DNA from: Siphonodentalium dalli
Lineage: Eukaryota > Mollusca > Scaphopoda > Gadilida > Siphonodentaliidae
NCBI GenBank assembly: GCA_032622095.1
Contig: CP136066.1
Coordinates: 185,664,716 to 185,728,715, forward strand
Direction of reading: 5' to 3'
DNA: 64,000 bases
Shown here: in pieces, positions 1 to 11,526 of the stretch
Position numbering within the stretch: position 1 is the stretch's first letter
Layout: each line of letters begins with the position of its first letter
Notes under the pieces: model-generated
Seen by the model: only the letters and a program-made list of their open reading frames with translations
Database searches by the model: none
Told to the model about the DNA's origin: nothing
Program-made: the position numbers and the translations under genes

Positions 1-79
1 AAATGAAATATAATGGACACATCTAGATCAACTCGAGTCATGACTGGAAAAATCTCATTACAACAACAAGGTCCAAATT

Positions 80-520
80 TATATAAAACTAGCTGATGTG
101 CCCGACTTCGTCCGGGCTGTTTAGGGATTTCTTTGTGATTACCTCCGTCTGGGCAGAATATACAGCAACTGGACAAACTATTGTTCGATCGCTCCACAAA
201 CATGCCTATATGATCGTATGAGCTAGGTCAATGTCAAGGTCAAGGACACGGTCGCACCTTAAATTGGACCCGCCCATATTGTTCCCGGGATCAAAGTAGG
301 CCTACATACCAAATTTAGTCGCATCGGTCGAGGTCGAGAAACATGCCTATATGTGAGCATATGTGACCCACCCTTATTGTTCCCGGGATCAAAGTAGGCA
401 TACAAACCAAATTTGAGTCGGGTTGGTCGAGCATTTTTCGAGTCTATAACATACATACATATATACATACGTACATATGTACGTACATACATACAAACAT
501 ACAGCATACAAACATACATC
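80..520. mobile_element. Retroelement-like 3' remnant with (ACAT)n tail
   Basis: The sequence starts with a CTAGCTG...CCCGACTTCGTCC block. It then holds two direct copies of a roughly 97-base unit (near 268-335 and 367-432), each containing TTGTTCCCGGGATCAAAGTA and an AAATTT...GTCGAG block. It ends in an ACAT-rich microsatellite at 446-520. This layout resembles the 3' end of invertebrate non-LTR retroelements with microsatellite tails, but no reverse transcriptase is present and the family assignment is uncertain. Confidence 0.35.
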
Positions 521-624
521 AAACAGTTACAGTAATTAATGGGCTTGAATTGTGTAGAGGAAATTATTTTCATTTTAAACATTTCAGCAATAAATGTGAG
601 ATGCATGCATGACGTGCCGATGGA

Positions 625-1095
625 CTTTGAATCCAAATTTGAAATACAAGATGGCTGCTGGCGGCCATATTTTTTTGACGAATTTCTTAAATAATTTATG
701 GTTCTCATCTTGAGGTCACCCAGAAGATCCATATGAAGATTGGTGACGATTGAATGGGGTATGTGGCCTGCAGAGTGTGTCGAATTGATTTGTTCGTGCA
801 AAAAAATAAAATCCAAGATGGCCGCTGGCAGCCATGTTTTTTCACAAATGTCGGAAAAATATCGATGGATTCCATCTATAGAGGTCACCTTGATGATCCA
901 TATAAATTTTGGTGATGATTGGATGGGGGATTTGGTCTGTATGTTGTGCCAAAGGATTTAGTGATACAAAGAGTAAATTACAAGATGGCTGCTGGCGGCC
1001 ATGTTTTTCAAATCCGATAGCTACGGTCTGGAGGTGATCCTAAACATGCCTGTAACTTTTAAAAACATTTATCTGATAATGCAGGACTGAAGGGT
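625..1095. repeat. Three degenerate tandem units of about 165 bp built around AAGATGGCNGCTGGC
   Basis: The block AAGATGGC(T/C)GCTGGC(G/A)GCCAT recurs near 648, 817 and 982. It is followed each time by related text including GAGGTCACC or GAGGTGATCC and ATCCATAT...GGTGA. The copies are diverged. The block resembles the YY1 core (AAGATGGCGGC), an observation only. A long minus-strand open frame crossing 259-888 is explained by this repeat and has no recognisable domain. Confidence 0.55.
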
Positions 1096-1444
1096 GTGCC
1101 GAAAGAACTCAAACTGAAATTTTTTAAATGGTACTTATTTTAACATCATTTTGCTTGGCTAAATCAGCAGGACCTCTTGACCAGGTTGTGGGTGTCTAAC
1201 GCTGACCGCGTCGTCCCTACATATTAGTACGGATAAATTTTTTAATTACATAATATGTGTCTTCGATTGTTTTATAGCAATAAAAATCCAGGAGTTAATG
1301 CACTTTTTGTCAGAGATGTGAGGCTAATTTTGGTCAAAAGTCAGCTGTATAATAAATTAATTAATTGCATATATGGCTCGTGTACTGCGTGTGTGATCTG
1401 TCTTCCTCTTATATATTTCGTTTGTCGTATATATATCCACCTAA

Positions 1445-2090
1445 TACGCACACGATTAGATAGCGAAAGATACTTAATCGCGGTCACGATTAGAGATCGA
1501 TTGATATTAAATCGCAGTAACAGGTGCCACGCGATGTTAGGATTACATTTCGAAATAAGTATCCTGATTTAACGGAAGGGTGATAACTCTATATAGAACG
1601 TATTTTGACGAAATAATGGAGATTTGTTGGAAAGAATATACAACACCACACGTGATCAACATTGGTCTGACATAATTCAAAATCTCATAATGGGTGGGTG
1701 GGCTTGACGAGGTCAGGGTAACGCTCTTTAAAAGTACTTCTCTAATATCTGTTATTTCGTCAATATGCCCTATCAATAACTGCCATTTTCGATCCACCAG
1801 ATCCGGTTCCGTGGTTTCATAGATTCATCCAGCCTCGTTTCTATGGTTTCGGAGCTACATGCAGGTCAAAGTTTTGGAGTAGCATTTCTTAAAATGGAGC
1901 TTTTGAATTATTCATGACTTCCATATATGGAAAGTTAAGTAAACCACGGAACCGGACCTGTTGGATCCAAAATGGCCGCGAGTTAGTGATAGGTCATATA
2001 ATCCTAGCCTCAATCCTAACCTCGAGTGGCACATGTTATTGCGATTGAATATCAATCGATATCAAATCGTGTGCGTTTTGGCTTATATAT
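1445..2090. mobile_element. Non-autonomous element with inverted ends of about 85-100 bp
   Basis: The left arm (about 1447-1535) begins ACGCACACGATT and runs to GTGCCAC...GTTAGGATT. The right arm (about 2003-2086) is its reverse complement, ending AATCGTGTGCGTT. The interior contains a second inverted pair, GATCCGGTTCCGTGGTTT near 1800 against AAACCACGGAACCGGACC near 1942. There is no coding content. Superfamily unknown. Confidence 0.5.
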
Positions 2091-2404
2091 ATAGCATACG
2101 TATCGAAATGTCTCACTTTAAATTTTAAGTTGTATTCACATTATTGCGACTGTTCAGTTCACAATTTCAGATCACTGAGTTCCAGTATATGCAACTTAAG
2201 AAACTCTATATAATATCTTCCGAAACATCGTTCTCCATAAAATGCTACAAAAATTCTCCATTAATTTTAGTGTATATGGTCGCTGACAACAGTTGCACGC
2301 GTAAAGGTTAAATAATTCTATGGAGGCGGATATATTCATGAAATATTAAATAACTCCTTATGAAAAGCTGCTTCTTTCGCTAAACAGCTTTGGTGAATAT
2401 TGTG

Positions 2405-2565
2405 TTCCAATGTAGTGATAACCTTGTTTAGAGTGCGGTGGGTTCGATTTCCCAATCGAAAACAAGAAGAGCACACGGAACACACAATCGAGCAGCACCA
2501 CCAGCAAGCAGTGTTCCTTGATAATGTCACGATTTCACCAGAATGGAACCAAACTTTACAATATA
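2405..2565 (+). mobile_element. Possible tRNA-derived SINE head
   Basis: GGGTTCGATTTCCC near 2443-2456 matches the pol III B-box consensus (GGTTCGANNCC) well. An A-box-like TAGTGATAACC lies about 30 bases upstream, close to tRNA spacing but weak. The text then runs into an unrelated CA-rich body. No tRNA cloverleaf can be drawn with confidence, so a SINE head or chance match are both possible. Confidence 0.22.
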
Positions 2566-2948
2566 GAATAATAGTAGGTTGTTAGCCCGGGCATATACCA
2601 CCCAGGATTTGCAGTATGTTTGAACAAATTTGCTTAGCGCCGGGTAAATTGTTACTAAAGTTTATTTAAACAGTCACCCCAACCTCGCTATTTGTTGTGC
2701 GACGGAGAACGTCAACATGGCGAATCGGCGTGCGGGGGAAATATACATTCAGCATCCAGCTTACCTTCAAAGGTGCATACGACGTTTAGACGACGGTAAA
2801 TGATATTTTCATTTGAAATTTGATATTTCTTCCATAAATTATGAGAAAAACGTAGGTATAGGTTTCGTTCGATGTGGTATCTCACATATCACATCAATAG
2901 AGAATCAATTCTGTTTAGGAGGACTCCACTAAAGTATCTTTTGTTTCA

Positions 2949-3530
2949 AGGAGTACTGCACACTAAATCCGGCTATTTATGGGACCATCTACGCAACAGA
3001 ATATGTGCAACACATAAATTAATTTAAAGAGGCACTGTACGCTAAGTCCGGTCATTTATGGGACCATCTCCTTTCATACTCAACAGAATATACACAACAA
3101 ATGAATGAATTTGAGCCATGGATTAGTGCAAAATACACTCGTGTGCTCTATGAACAATGCAAACAACATGGTAATTATAATGAAATTGAATAAATGGCTG
3201 GAGTCATAAATTCATTTTCAGTATATTTACCATGTTATTTGCATCGTTTATAGGGCACACGAGTGTATGTTTCAGTAATCCATGGCTCAAATTCATTCAT
3301 TTGTTGCATATATTATGTTGAGTATAAAAGGAGATGGTCCCATAAATGTCCTGATTTAGTGTACACCACCCCTTTAAGCCATGTATTAGCGCAAAATACA
3401 CCCATGTGCTCTATGAACGATGTGAACAACAATGCATGGTAATTATAATGATAATGAGTTTATGACTCGAGTACGAAACTCATTTTCATTATAATTACGA
3501 GGTTACAAACCAACGTGGATTCTCTCCCCT
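2949..3530. mobile_element. Family A TTAA-type palindromic element, interrupted by a second copy
   Basis: The left part (2949-3023) and right part (3378-3530) belong to one palindromic element, with ACTAAATCCGG near the left end and TCTCTCCCCT then TTAA at the right end. A younger copy (3028-3373) sits inside. The left flanking TTAA is mutated (TTCA) and the 3' flank is TTAA. There is no coding content. Confidence 0.6.
3028..3373. mobile_element. Family A TTAA-type palindromic element, intact inner copy
   Basis: The element is flanked by TTAA at 3024-3027 and 3374-3377. Its two halves are long imperfect inverted repeats of about 165 bases, such as TGAATTTGAGCCATGGATTA against TCCATGGCTCAAATTCATTC. 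Termini begin AGAGG and end CCCCT. It lies inside an older copy of the same family. TTAA duplication is the hallmark of piggyBac-type transposition (family knowledge). There is no coding content. Confidence 0.7.
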
Positions 3531-3534
3531 TTAA

Positions 3535-4910
3535 GTATTAATATATAACTTCGACTTACAAATAATTAACGATAAGATTTAGATTAGAACAATATTCATT
3601 CCATCACGACAGAGTTATTATTGATAATGTTCAATAAAAGCATATTGATCCACTTTATTATTGGATATGGGCAACACATTTTGCTGGTATAATGAGAAAA
3701 CTTCAGATAACTTATTTTTCTGACTCCATCGTCCTATACTACATATATGTTATGTTTTAAAGAGAACAAGTAGAGAGAGACCACATTATTAGAGTAAAAT
3801 CATCAATATATAATCACACACATGTAACATTGCTATAATTCAGTTTAAAAAAATTTTTTTTACCCCGGGTGAAAACGAATTCGGGACGTGTGCACATGTG
3901 AACGTATAAACTTCTTTGTTCGTATTATATAGCACAACATAGAAATTTGCAACGTATTTTCTGGGTCAACAAATTAACTTTTGTATTGGGGGGGGGGGGG
4001 TAATAAAAAAAAATTGCATCTGGCATTTTCGGGTACCGACCACCCACAAACCTGCAAAAAAAAATAGTTTTTACTCCCAATTGTTTACACCCCCCCCCCT
4101 ATTTCACTAATTTCACCGCATATAAACCCTACTGATATCACTCAATATTTTTGTTTGCCTCTCGGACCACCCACCCACCCCCGGCATACCTTCCTGCTAA
4201 TTTGTTACCCCCCCCCCCCCGTATTGCATAGTTCGGTTTCGAGAGATGGATTAACCACGTATACTTAAAGGAAATTCTACATATAACATATTTGTATTAT
4301 ATATCAGAATATATGAAGCACTGGATCAGAATGAGGCATTCTTTAATTGCTTTACCTGAACAAATTCTCATTTTTTTAAAATCAAAATGGCCATGTTGCG
4401 GTCGAAATGGTACATTGAGATCTCCCTCAACTAAGATAAATTTTTTTAATCGGTTCAGATTTTCTTACTGCATTTTTTTTAAACTAAGCAGTCTTGCAAT
4501 CATCTGATAAAATAACAAGTAAAACATTGTTCACCTCGAGAAATGCACAAGAAACAGAATTTGCACTGACATTGTTTGTACAATCCTGATTGGGACGATA
4601 CTAATTCACGGAATGTTATAATAGAATTCCCGAAGCGGACCGTTTAGATGAATGGCGCCCAGTGTCTTACTCGATATCCAGGGCTATTTTAATCCTCTTT
4701 TGGAAGTCGGCCGAAAATGTACAAACATAAGGGAGAAGTATGCGATACGCGTGATTTTATTCACAATCACTACGGAAGATAAACCTGATAAAAGCCGAGT
4801 GATATCACAAATGGATTGAGCCTATATAGATCGCATGGTTTAGATAATCTCCAGGACTCATTACGCCATTGCTATCCCAGGCTTGTGTGTATATGTCGGT
4901 GAATACGCTT
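3535..4910. other. Gene-less stretch with three long G/C homopolymers
   Basis: G13 lies at 3988-4000, C10 at 4090-4099 and C13 at 4208-4220. The G tract and the second C tract have related flanks in opposite orientation (GTATT next to the run). No coding frame of note was seen; the short frame near 4292-4507 has no recognisable domain. Confidence 0.5.
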
Positions 4911-5344
4911 AGGGTACGTTCATAGGCTGGCAAGTTTGCACGGTATATGGTTTGCATGCATTTCGTCGTAGAAACGGCGATATGATACCAGAATATAAAC
5001 TGAAACATGCATATAAAATGCATCTGTATTACAGAGCTAACTACGTGTACATGTACGTGAGAAGTCAAATCTCTGTTGTTCCACCCGTAGCAATACTACC
5101 GGCATTTTCCTGTAAATAACATGCAACTATTTCGCAAGAATCAATCATACAGGTATTTGAAGGCAAATACCAGTAGCACCGTTACAAGTGGAACTACATA
5201 AATGTTACTTCTCACTGTCGTTCGCGTTGGTAAAGATGCATGTTATGTGCATGATTCCATTCATATTCTAGCATCATAGCGGTTTCTACGACGAAATGCC
5301 TGCAAACCATATCGTGCAAACTTCCCAGTGTATGAACGTACCCT
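4911..5344. mobile_element. Family D palindromic element, copy 1
   Basis: It begins AGGGTACGTTCATA and ends with the inverse GTATGAACGTACCCT. Internal marks of the family are TTTGCACGGTATATGGTTTG, GCATTTCGTCGTAGAAA and CAGAATAT, mirrored in the right half by CCTGCAAACCATA and TTCATATTCTAGCA. It is followed directly by further copies head-to-tail. There is no coding content; superfamily unknown. Confidence 0.6.
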
Positions 5345-5678
5345 AGGGCAAGTTTGCACGGCATGTTTTGCAGGCATTTTCTCATAGATAACCATATATG
5401 GTCCAGAATATGAACGGCAACATGCATATGAAATACATACGTACTAACGCTAACAACATGAGAAGTAAATTACATACGTACTATATACTATATATATATA
5501 TATAACGCTAACAACATGAGAAGTAAATTATTGATCATTTCGCGTGTAAATGTGCAACTAACACATTGCCTTGAAATACATGTATGATTGATTCTTGCGA
5601 TATAAATGCATGATATTTAGAAGCAAATATGCTTGCAAAATAATGTCCGGCAAATTTTCGACTGCATGAACGTACCCT
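5345..5678. mobile_element. Family D palindromic element, copy 2 (diverged)
   Basis: It starts immediately after copy 1 with GGGCAAGTTTGCACGG and ends GAACGTACCCT. The middle is diverged and contains a short TATA run and two copies of TAACGCTAACAACATGAGAA. Confidence 0.5.
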
Positions 5679-5686
5679 TATATAAT

Positions 5687-6065
5687 GAGGGTATGTTCAT
5701 ACACTGGGAAGTTTGCACTGTATGGTTTACAGGTATTTCGTCGCAGAAAACGATATGGTGCCAGAATACGAACGGAAACAAGCATGTCAAATGCATCTGG
5801 ACCACAGCTAACTAAGCCCGAAGAAAAAATGCTGTAGTTCTGCCTGTAGCGATGCTACCGTAATTTGCAATTTATCTCGTAAGAATCAATCATACAGGTA
5901 TTTGAAGGCAAATGCCAGTAGCACCGTTACAAGTGGAACTACATAAAGTTTACTTCTTGCATGTTATGTGCACGTTTCCGTCCATATTCTGGGACCATGT
6001 GGTTTTCTATGATGAAATGCCTTCAAAATATACCGTGCAAACTTGTCAGGGTATGGACGTACCCT
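5687..6065. mobile_element. Family D palindromic element, copy 3
   Basis: It runs from AGGGTATGTTCATACACTGG to GTATGGACGTACCCT, with both halves of the palindrome recognisable. The centre holds the ACAGGTATTTGAAGGCAAAT motif seen in other copies. Confidence 0.6.
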
Positions 6066-6070
6066 TATAT

Positions 6071-6331
6071 GGTACGACCACACACTGGCAATATTGTATG
6101 GTATGATTTGCAGGCATTTTGTCGTGGGAATCCATATGGTGCCAGAATATGAACGGAAACATGCATATAAAATGCATCTGTAACACAGCTAACTACATGT
6201 ATACGTGATAAGTAAAATCTCTGTAGTTGTTGTTGTTGATGATGATGGTGACGATGATGGTGATGATGGTAACTATAACGATGATGATAATGTGGCTGAT
6301 GACGATTATTATGACGAGGGATAGGATAACT

Positions 6332-6375
<44 letters not shown>

Positions 6376-6782
6376 GATGAAGGCGATGCTCATGTTGACG
6401 ACGATGATGATGATGACGATGATGATGACGATGATGATGAGGATGATGGTGATGATGACGATGACGACGACGACGACGATGATGATGATGATGGTGATGA
6501 TGATGATGATGATTATAATGATAACTATTTAGTAAATAGTGTTAATATGTTCGTAAATTCTTATTTCATGTTAATTCAAAACTCTTATTCCATTACAGAA
6601 AGGGTTTGTGATGTCAGTAGCACCGTTACATGTGCTACACAAATTTTACTTCTCATGTCGTTAGTTTTGGTAACGATTAACTTTATAGGTTTGTTTCCGT
6701 TCATATTCTGGCACCATATGGTTTTCTACGACGAAATGCCTGCAAAACATACCGTGGAAACTTGCGAGTTTGTGAACGAACA
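6071..6782. mobile_element. Family D palindromic element, copy 4, split by a (GAT)n array
   Basis: The left half (6071-6225) and the right half (6600-6782, starting near GTCAGTAGCACCGTTAC) are those of family D. Between them lies a trinucleotide array and about 80 unrelated bases. The array sits near the symmetry centre of the palindrome, just after the usual CTCTGTAGTT. There is no coding content. Confidence 0.55.
6226..6518. repeat. (GAT)n/(GAC)n trinucleotide array inside a family D element
   Basis: About 290 bases are nearly all GAT, with GGT, GAC and short interruptions. Poly-Met/Asp/Ile frames read through it on both strands are repeat artefacts. Confidence 0.9.
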
Positions 6783-7912
6783 TTTAAACTTCAAAAAGTC
6801 TGTCTTTGCATATATATAGTCCGGTCCAAGTAATTCATGAAAACGTATTATCGATTGTGGTCCACGAAGCGTGATACACACGAGTAGTTACTAGATTCAA
6901 TTTGAGGCTTGAAAGTTAATGTTCTAGGTTAAAGGTCCACATAACATTCGGACCTCATTTTATGTCTACGTAAATTAGCTAGTGAAATCGGTATTTGGGA
7001 TGATACTGTCTAAGTCGAAGCACTGTTGCTTTACTCTTCTATAGCAGACTTTACACCAAGATCCAATGGCGGAATTTTTCGTTAATTTTAATCTTCTTTG
7101 TCGTGCACATTAATACAAAATGCTATATTTATCGGAATAAGTGAGATCTTACAGTCATAATGATGTGTTGTAATCTAATCAAACTGTTGTGTTAAATTAC
7201 ACGTACAATTTACCGTGTCATTAGGAGTAATCTCACATTTGATATCTTTGTTTACGTCTATAGAAAAGAACCGAAATGAGTCAAATTGTCCAATTAGTTA
7301 GAATTATTTTTGAAATTATGTAAACATTGTGATAACATATGTTTTTCACATTAAATTACTACTTTCATTTGACAATTTTTGTAGATTTCAGAACAAATAT
7401 CATGTTTTATCACATAATTAAGCCCAAAACCCGGCTTCATATTTTTTAGTAAGACACACGTGCTAAAGTTCGACTCGAATCGAATTTTGTGCACTCGGTT
7501 ATTAAATGTCGTATAGAATTGCGACTCATTGGAGATCCTATATTTCTATGGAATTATCCGGGTTACTTTCACATTTGTGCATGTATATTATTACCCACAT
7601 TGGTGATTTAGATAAGCGATACTTTACTTCGACGTATAAACCAGTATCATCACTACCGATTTCACATGTATATTATGTTTTAAGAATTTACAACGGTATT
7701 GATGGAAAACATCACAACGGATATAGCATATTTGCGCGTCATCTCGGTTTGTAGTTCGTATCTAAAGCGATCATGTTTTGCGCGGAAAGGGATGGGACAA
7801 TGAACAAAATAACAAACCTTTGAACGGTACAGGGTTTGCAATAGCCGGGTTTATTTTGGTATAACCTGGAGCTAGATATTATATTAACGCACTAACCTGG
7901 CGGCCTTTTATT
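6783..7912. other. Gene-less AT-rich stretch
   Basis: No recognised repeat family, RNA gene or coding domain was found. A short + strand frame at 7506-7754 has no recognisable motif. Confidence 0.4.
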
Positions 7913-8012
7913 TTAATTAGATTCTTCGATATAATACTCGCCTATATATATAGTGAGCATAGCAATAACCTATGACTGGTATAGGCAGGCAGACCGACCC
8001 AACAATCAGCAT

Positions 8013-8292
8013 GTTAAGATAAACAAAGATGAATAACTCTAGAACAAAAAATCTGAACAAAACGATTGAACATTCCATTGAATGTCCTGATAGTGGTGAA
8101 CACCCATAAAAAATTGCTTGAAGATCCGACAACCTATATATGGTTGAGATGTCTGCTCGGAAGTGGAAAAACCCAACATTTCCAGATAAACAAAGATGAA
8201 TAACCCTGGAGCGGAAAATCCGAATAAAATGAATCCATTGAATGTTATCATAGTAGTGAACAACCACACCTTATTTCATTAAGATCCGAGCG
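8013..8292. repeat. Imperfect tandem duplication of about 170 bp
   Basis: AGATAAACAAAGATGAATAA occurs near 8015 and 8185, followed in both copies by related text through CATTGAATGT and AAGATCCGA. The two copies are diverged by small indels. There is no coding content. Confidence 0.6.
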
Positions 8293-8624
8293 CTACTGTT
8301 AAGCTTATGACCTGAACAGGCATCGGACGGGTGGACGTACGTACGCACCGACGACCCGATGGACGGCCGCGCTGGCGGACAGATATACCCCCCTTTTTAA
8401 ACGGGGATAAAATTTCGACTCGTGGACTCACCCATATAATATGCACTATACACTTTGCTGGTACACATTGAATTCGTTGTGGTTTTAAAAAAATCATTGT
8501 TAAAAAAAACACCATGCAGGCGTAACGATTTTTTTTTTGCAGCTGTACTGCCTGATAATCAAAAGTACACTAATAAATAATAATGATTCGACGATTAATT
8601 TAAAAAAAAATTTAAACTCAATTT

Positions 8625-8848
8625 GAGTTATTACGCATATACCCTAATGAGATTAATAATCCGAGCTCGACGGTAATCTCCTCACAAAGGTGAGGGAGAG
8701 CAAACTGATTAAATGAAATGATGAAAGTCGGCGGCATGGAGAGGTACTGATTGTTCATATAACTGGTCATTGTTCCACTTTATTGTAACGACAACATACT
8801 TATGAGCTAACGGAACAGCAAAGAAACGTACACCAGAATTTGATGAAA
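8625..8848. repeat. Dispersed repeat, copy 1 (partner at 11304-11526)
   Basis: About 220 bases match 11304-11526 in the same orientation with high similarity by eye. Shared segments include AAACTGATTAAATGAAATGA, GAAAGTCGGCGGCATGG and AACGGAACAGCAAAGAAACG. Neither copy has recognisable ends or a coding domain. Confidence 0.7.
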
Positions 8849-9312
8849 TTCTGCGGCGTAATGAAAGGTATATGATTATGTTCAGGTTTATTCTCATTGA
8901 CCAAACTGACAATGTACCCGTTTGAGATATAGTGTCTGAAAACTAACGACAATATGATCACTTAAAAAATAACACTCGTTAATCATTACACATTTTCTAA
9001 TAAAATTATGTTCTATATGTTTACCCAAAAAATAATTTCAAAGTGTTCATTCATTGTTAACCAATTCCCAATATGTTATACAGATACCGTTTCACTTGTT
9101 AACGTCTGTGCGAAAATTGTAAAACAGCTAGAACATTGCTTTGTGTTTTTTGTTCTCTCACATGCAGATATAAATCATGTACATTTTATACCCCTTCCAA
9201 AGTCCAAGGCGTATTGTTTATCACATGTTAATTTGCTCTTTATGTCGCAACTGTTACCAACCGTACATACCCATGGTAGGCTACTTATGGTAGTCAATCA
9301 ACAAGGTGGATA

Positions 9313-9728
9313 AGGGTACGTTCATAACCTGGCAAATCTGCACGGTATGGTTTGCAGGCATTTCGTCGCAGAAAACGATATGATGCCAGAATACGAAGGA
9401 AGCATGCATATATTCAATACATCTGTACAACAGCTAACTACATGAAAAGTTAAATCTCTATAGTTCCACCTGTAACGATGGTACCGGAATTTTCCTGTAA
9501 ATAGTATGCAATTATCTAGCAGTAATCAATAATACATGTAGTTGAAGGCAAATTACAATAGCACCGTTACAATTGGAACTAAATAAATTGTACTTATCAT
9601 GTCGTTCGCTTTGGTAAAGATGCATTATATATCCATGTTTCCTTTCATATTCTGGCACCGTGAAATTTTCTATGACAAATTGCCTGCAAAACAAACCGTG
9701 CAAACTTGCCAGCGTATGAACGAACACT
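9313..9728. mobile_element. Family D palindromic element, copy 5 (complete)
   Basis: It runs from AGGGTACGTTCATAACCTGG to CAGCGTATGAACGAACACT. The first half carries GCACGGTATGGTTTGCAGGC once, and the second half its inverse GCCTGCAAAACAAACCGTGC. Inverted arms are about 120 bases. It is the clearest reference copy of the family. Confidence 0.65.
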
Positions 9729-9733
9729 ATAAT

Positions 9734-10147
9734 GGTACGTTCACACACTGACAAGTTTGCACGTTGTGGTTTGCAGGCATTTTGTCGTAGAAAACGATAT
9801 GGTGCCATAATATGAACGGAAACAAGCACATAAGGTGCATCTGTGCCACAGCTACCTACGTGTGAAGTAAAATCTCTGTAGTTCCACTAGTAACGATGCT
9901 ACCGGAACTTGCCTGTAAATATCATGCAATTATCTCGCAAGAATAAATCATGCAGGTATTTGAAAGCAAATTCCAATCGCACTGTTACAAGTGGAATTAG
10001 ATCAATGTTACTTCTCATGTCTTTCACTTTGGTAAAGATGCATGTTATGTGCACGGTTCCGTTCATATTCTGGCACCATGTGGTTTTCTATGACGAAATG
10101 CCCGCAAAAACATACCGTGCAAACTTGCCAGCGTATGAACGTAGCCT
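9734..10147. mobile_element. Family D palindromic element, copy 6 (complete)
   Basis: It starts GGTACGTTCACACACTGAC six bases after copy 5 and ends GCGTATGAACGTAGCCT in the same orientation, so the two form a tandem pair. Palindromic arms are well kept. Confidence 0.65.
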
Positions 10148-10518
10148 AAATGGCGGGTAGAGAAATATCCGGCTCTGATATATAGAAAGTAGGAATATGT
10201 CCGATGCATGATGGGTAAAGGTCCAAGTGTGGAAATGTCCGGGATCCCATTCAAAGTCAAAAGTTCATTCTCAAAAAAACAAACAATGATGGTATACAGA
10301 GATATACAATATTTGGTCAGTTGGGAAACCCAGCATATCCGACGTATATGTGAATGCGCCGAAAAGTTATAGCCTGCCATGCACATAAATTCAGTATAAA
10401 GTTCAATATCGTATACATAAATCATGACAAGTAAGTCAAAATAATCAATATGATATGAAGTAATGATAATAATAATGTAGATGCATCACATAAGCCGACG
10501 TTACCCTTCAGTGTTTTA

Positions 10519-10630
10519 GGTGAGTGGTGTGAGTGGTGTGAGTGGTGAGTGGTGTGAGTGGTGTGTGGTGTGAGTGGTGAGTGGTGTGAGTGGTGTGAGT
10601 GGTGTGCGTGGTGTGAGTGGTGTGAGTGGT
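10519..10630. repeat. GTGTGAGTG minisatellite
   Basis: About 110 bases are tandem GAGTGGTGT/GAGTGGT units of 7 to 9 bases. A His/Ser-rich minus-strand frame over it is an artefact. Confidence 0.9.
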
Positions 10631-10899
10631 TATCGTGTATCGTATGGATAATATCCATGTACATGTGCAGCATCAGCTGTTGGGTGTAGATAATTTAATT
10701 GTTAATAACTTTGCATAATCTATGCATGACTCCGGTGTTTCTGTTATTGAGGTGTTGGCTCATTCTACTGTGGTAGGAAAAGTATAATAATATTTTACTA
10801 TGTTTCCAAACACGTGGCCTCATCCATGTAAGGTTGAACAAAATTCTAATAAAAAGGACACAATTATGAATGATGAATAAGATACGTAATAAATGCAAA

Positions 10900-11130
10900 T
10901 AGCGTTTGTTTGTAGCTTTATTGTGTGTGTTTTGTATATGTTTAGTGTATGTTTATGATGCATGTTTGTTTAATTCAATGTGTCACATGTTCCTTGTATG
11001 TTTATGACATCAAGTTTATTGAGAGCATTTATATAATGTTCTATATGTGACTATGTGTAAATAGTTAACCCATCGCTCATGTTCCATGTAAAAATGGCTG
11101 AGATTAAAGCATCATTCATTCATTCATTCA
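10900..11130 (+). mobile_element. LINE-like 3' end with (ATTC)n tail
   Basis: A T/G-rich stretch ends in GGCTGAGATTAAAGCATC followed by four ATTC units at about 11111-11129. This resembles the 3' terminus of CR1/L2-like non-LTR retrotransposons. No reverse transcriptase lies upstream, so it would be a 5'-truncated copy. Confidence 0.35.
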
Positions 11131-11303
11131 CACTTGTTTTGCCAGAACACACTTCGGGGCTTAAACATTTTCGTTGTAAAAACACAAGTCGTAATGATTG
11201 TTTTTGCAGATGTATTTTCTGGTAAAAGCCTAAATCATATTGAGTCGGCAAACAAATCTATACTAATAATTAATAATCATCAGATGATTATTTTACTGAA
11301 CAT

Positions 11304-11526
11304 GAGTTATTCTGCATATGCCTTAACGAGATTAATAATCCTAACTCGACGATAATCTCCGCACAAAGGCGAGAGAGAGCAAACTGATTAAATGAAATGA
11401 TGAAAGTCGGCGGCATGGGGAAGTACTGATTGGTCAAATAACTAGATATTGTTCCACTTTATTGTAACGACAACATACTTATGGGCTAACGGAACAGCAA
11501 AGAAACGTACACCAGAGTCTGATTAT
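11304..11526. repeat. Dispersed repeat, copy 2 (partner at 8625-8848)
   Basis: This is the same-orientation partner of 8625-8848, separated by 2.7 kb, with a shared core of about 220 bases. A short frame continues from 11525 without any recognisable domain. Confidence 0.7.

Noticed and set aside
259-888. 209-residue minus-strand frame
   Set aside because: It crosses a microsatellite and the 165-bp tandem repeat, repeats its own short motifs, and shows no known domain.
6193-6532. Poly-Met/Asp frame and poly-Ile frame on opposite strands
   Set aside because: Reading frames through a (GAT)n array.
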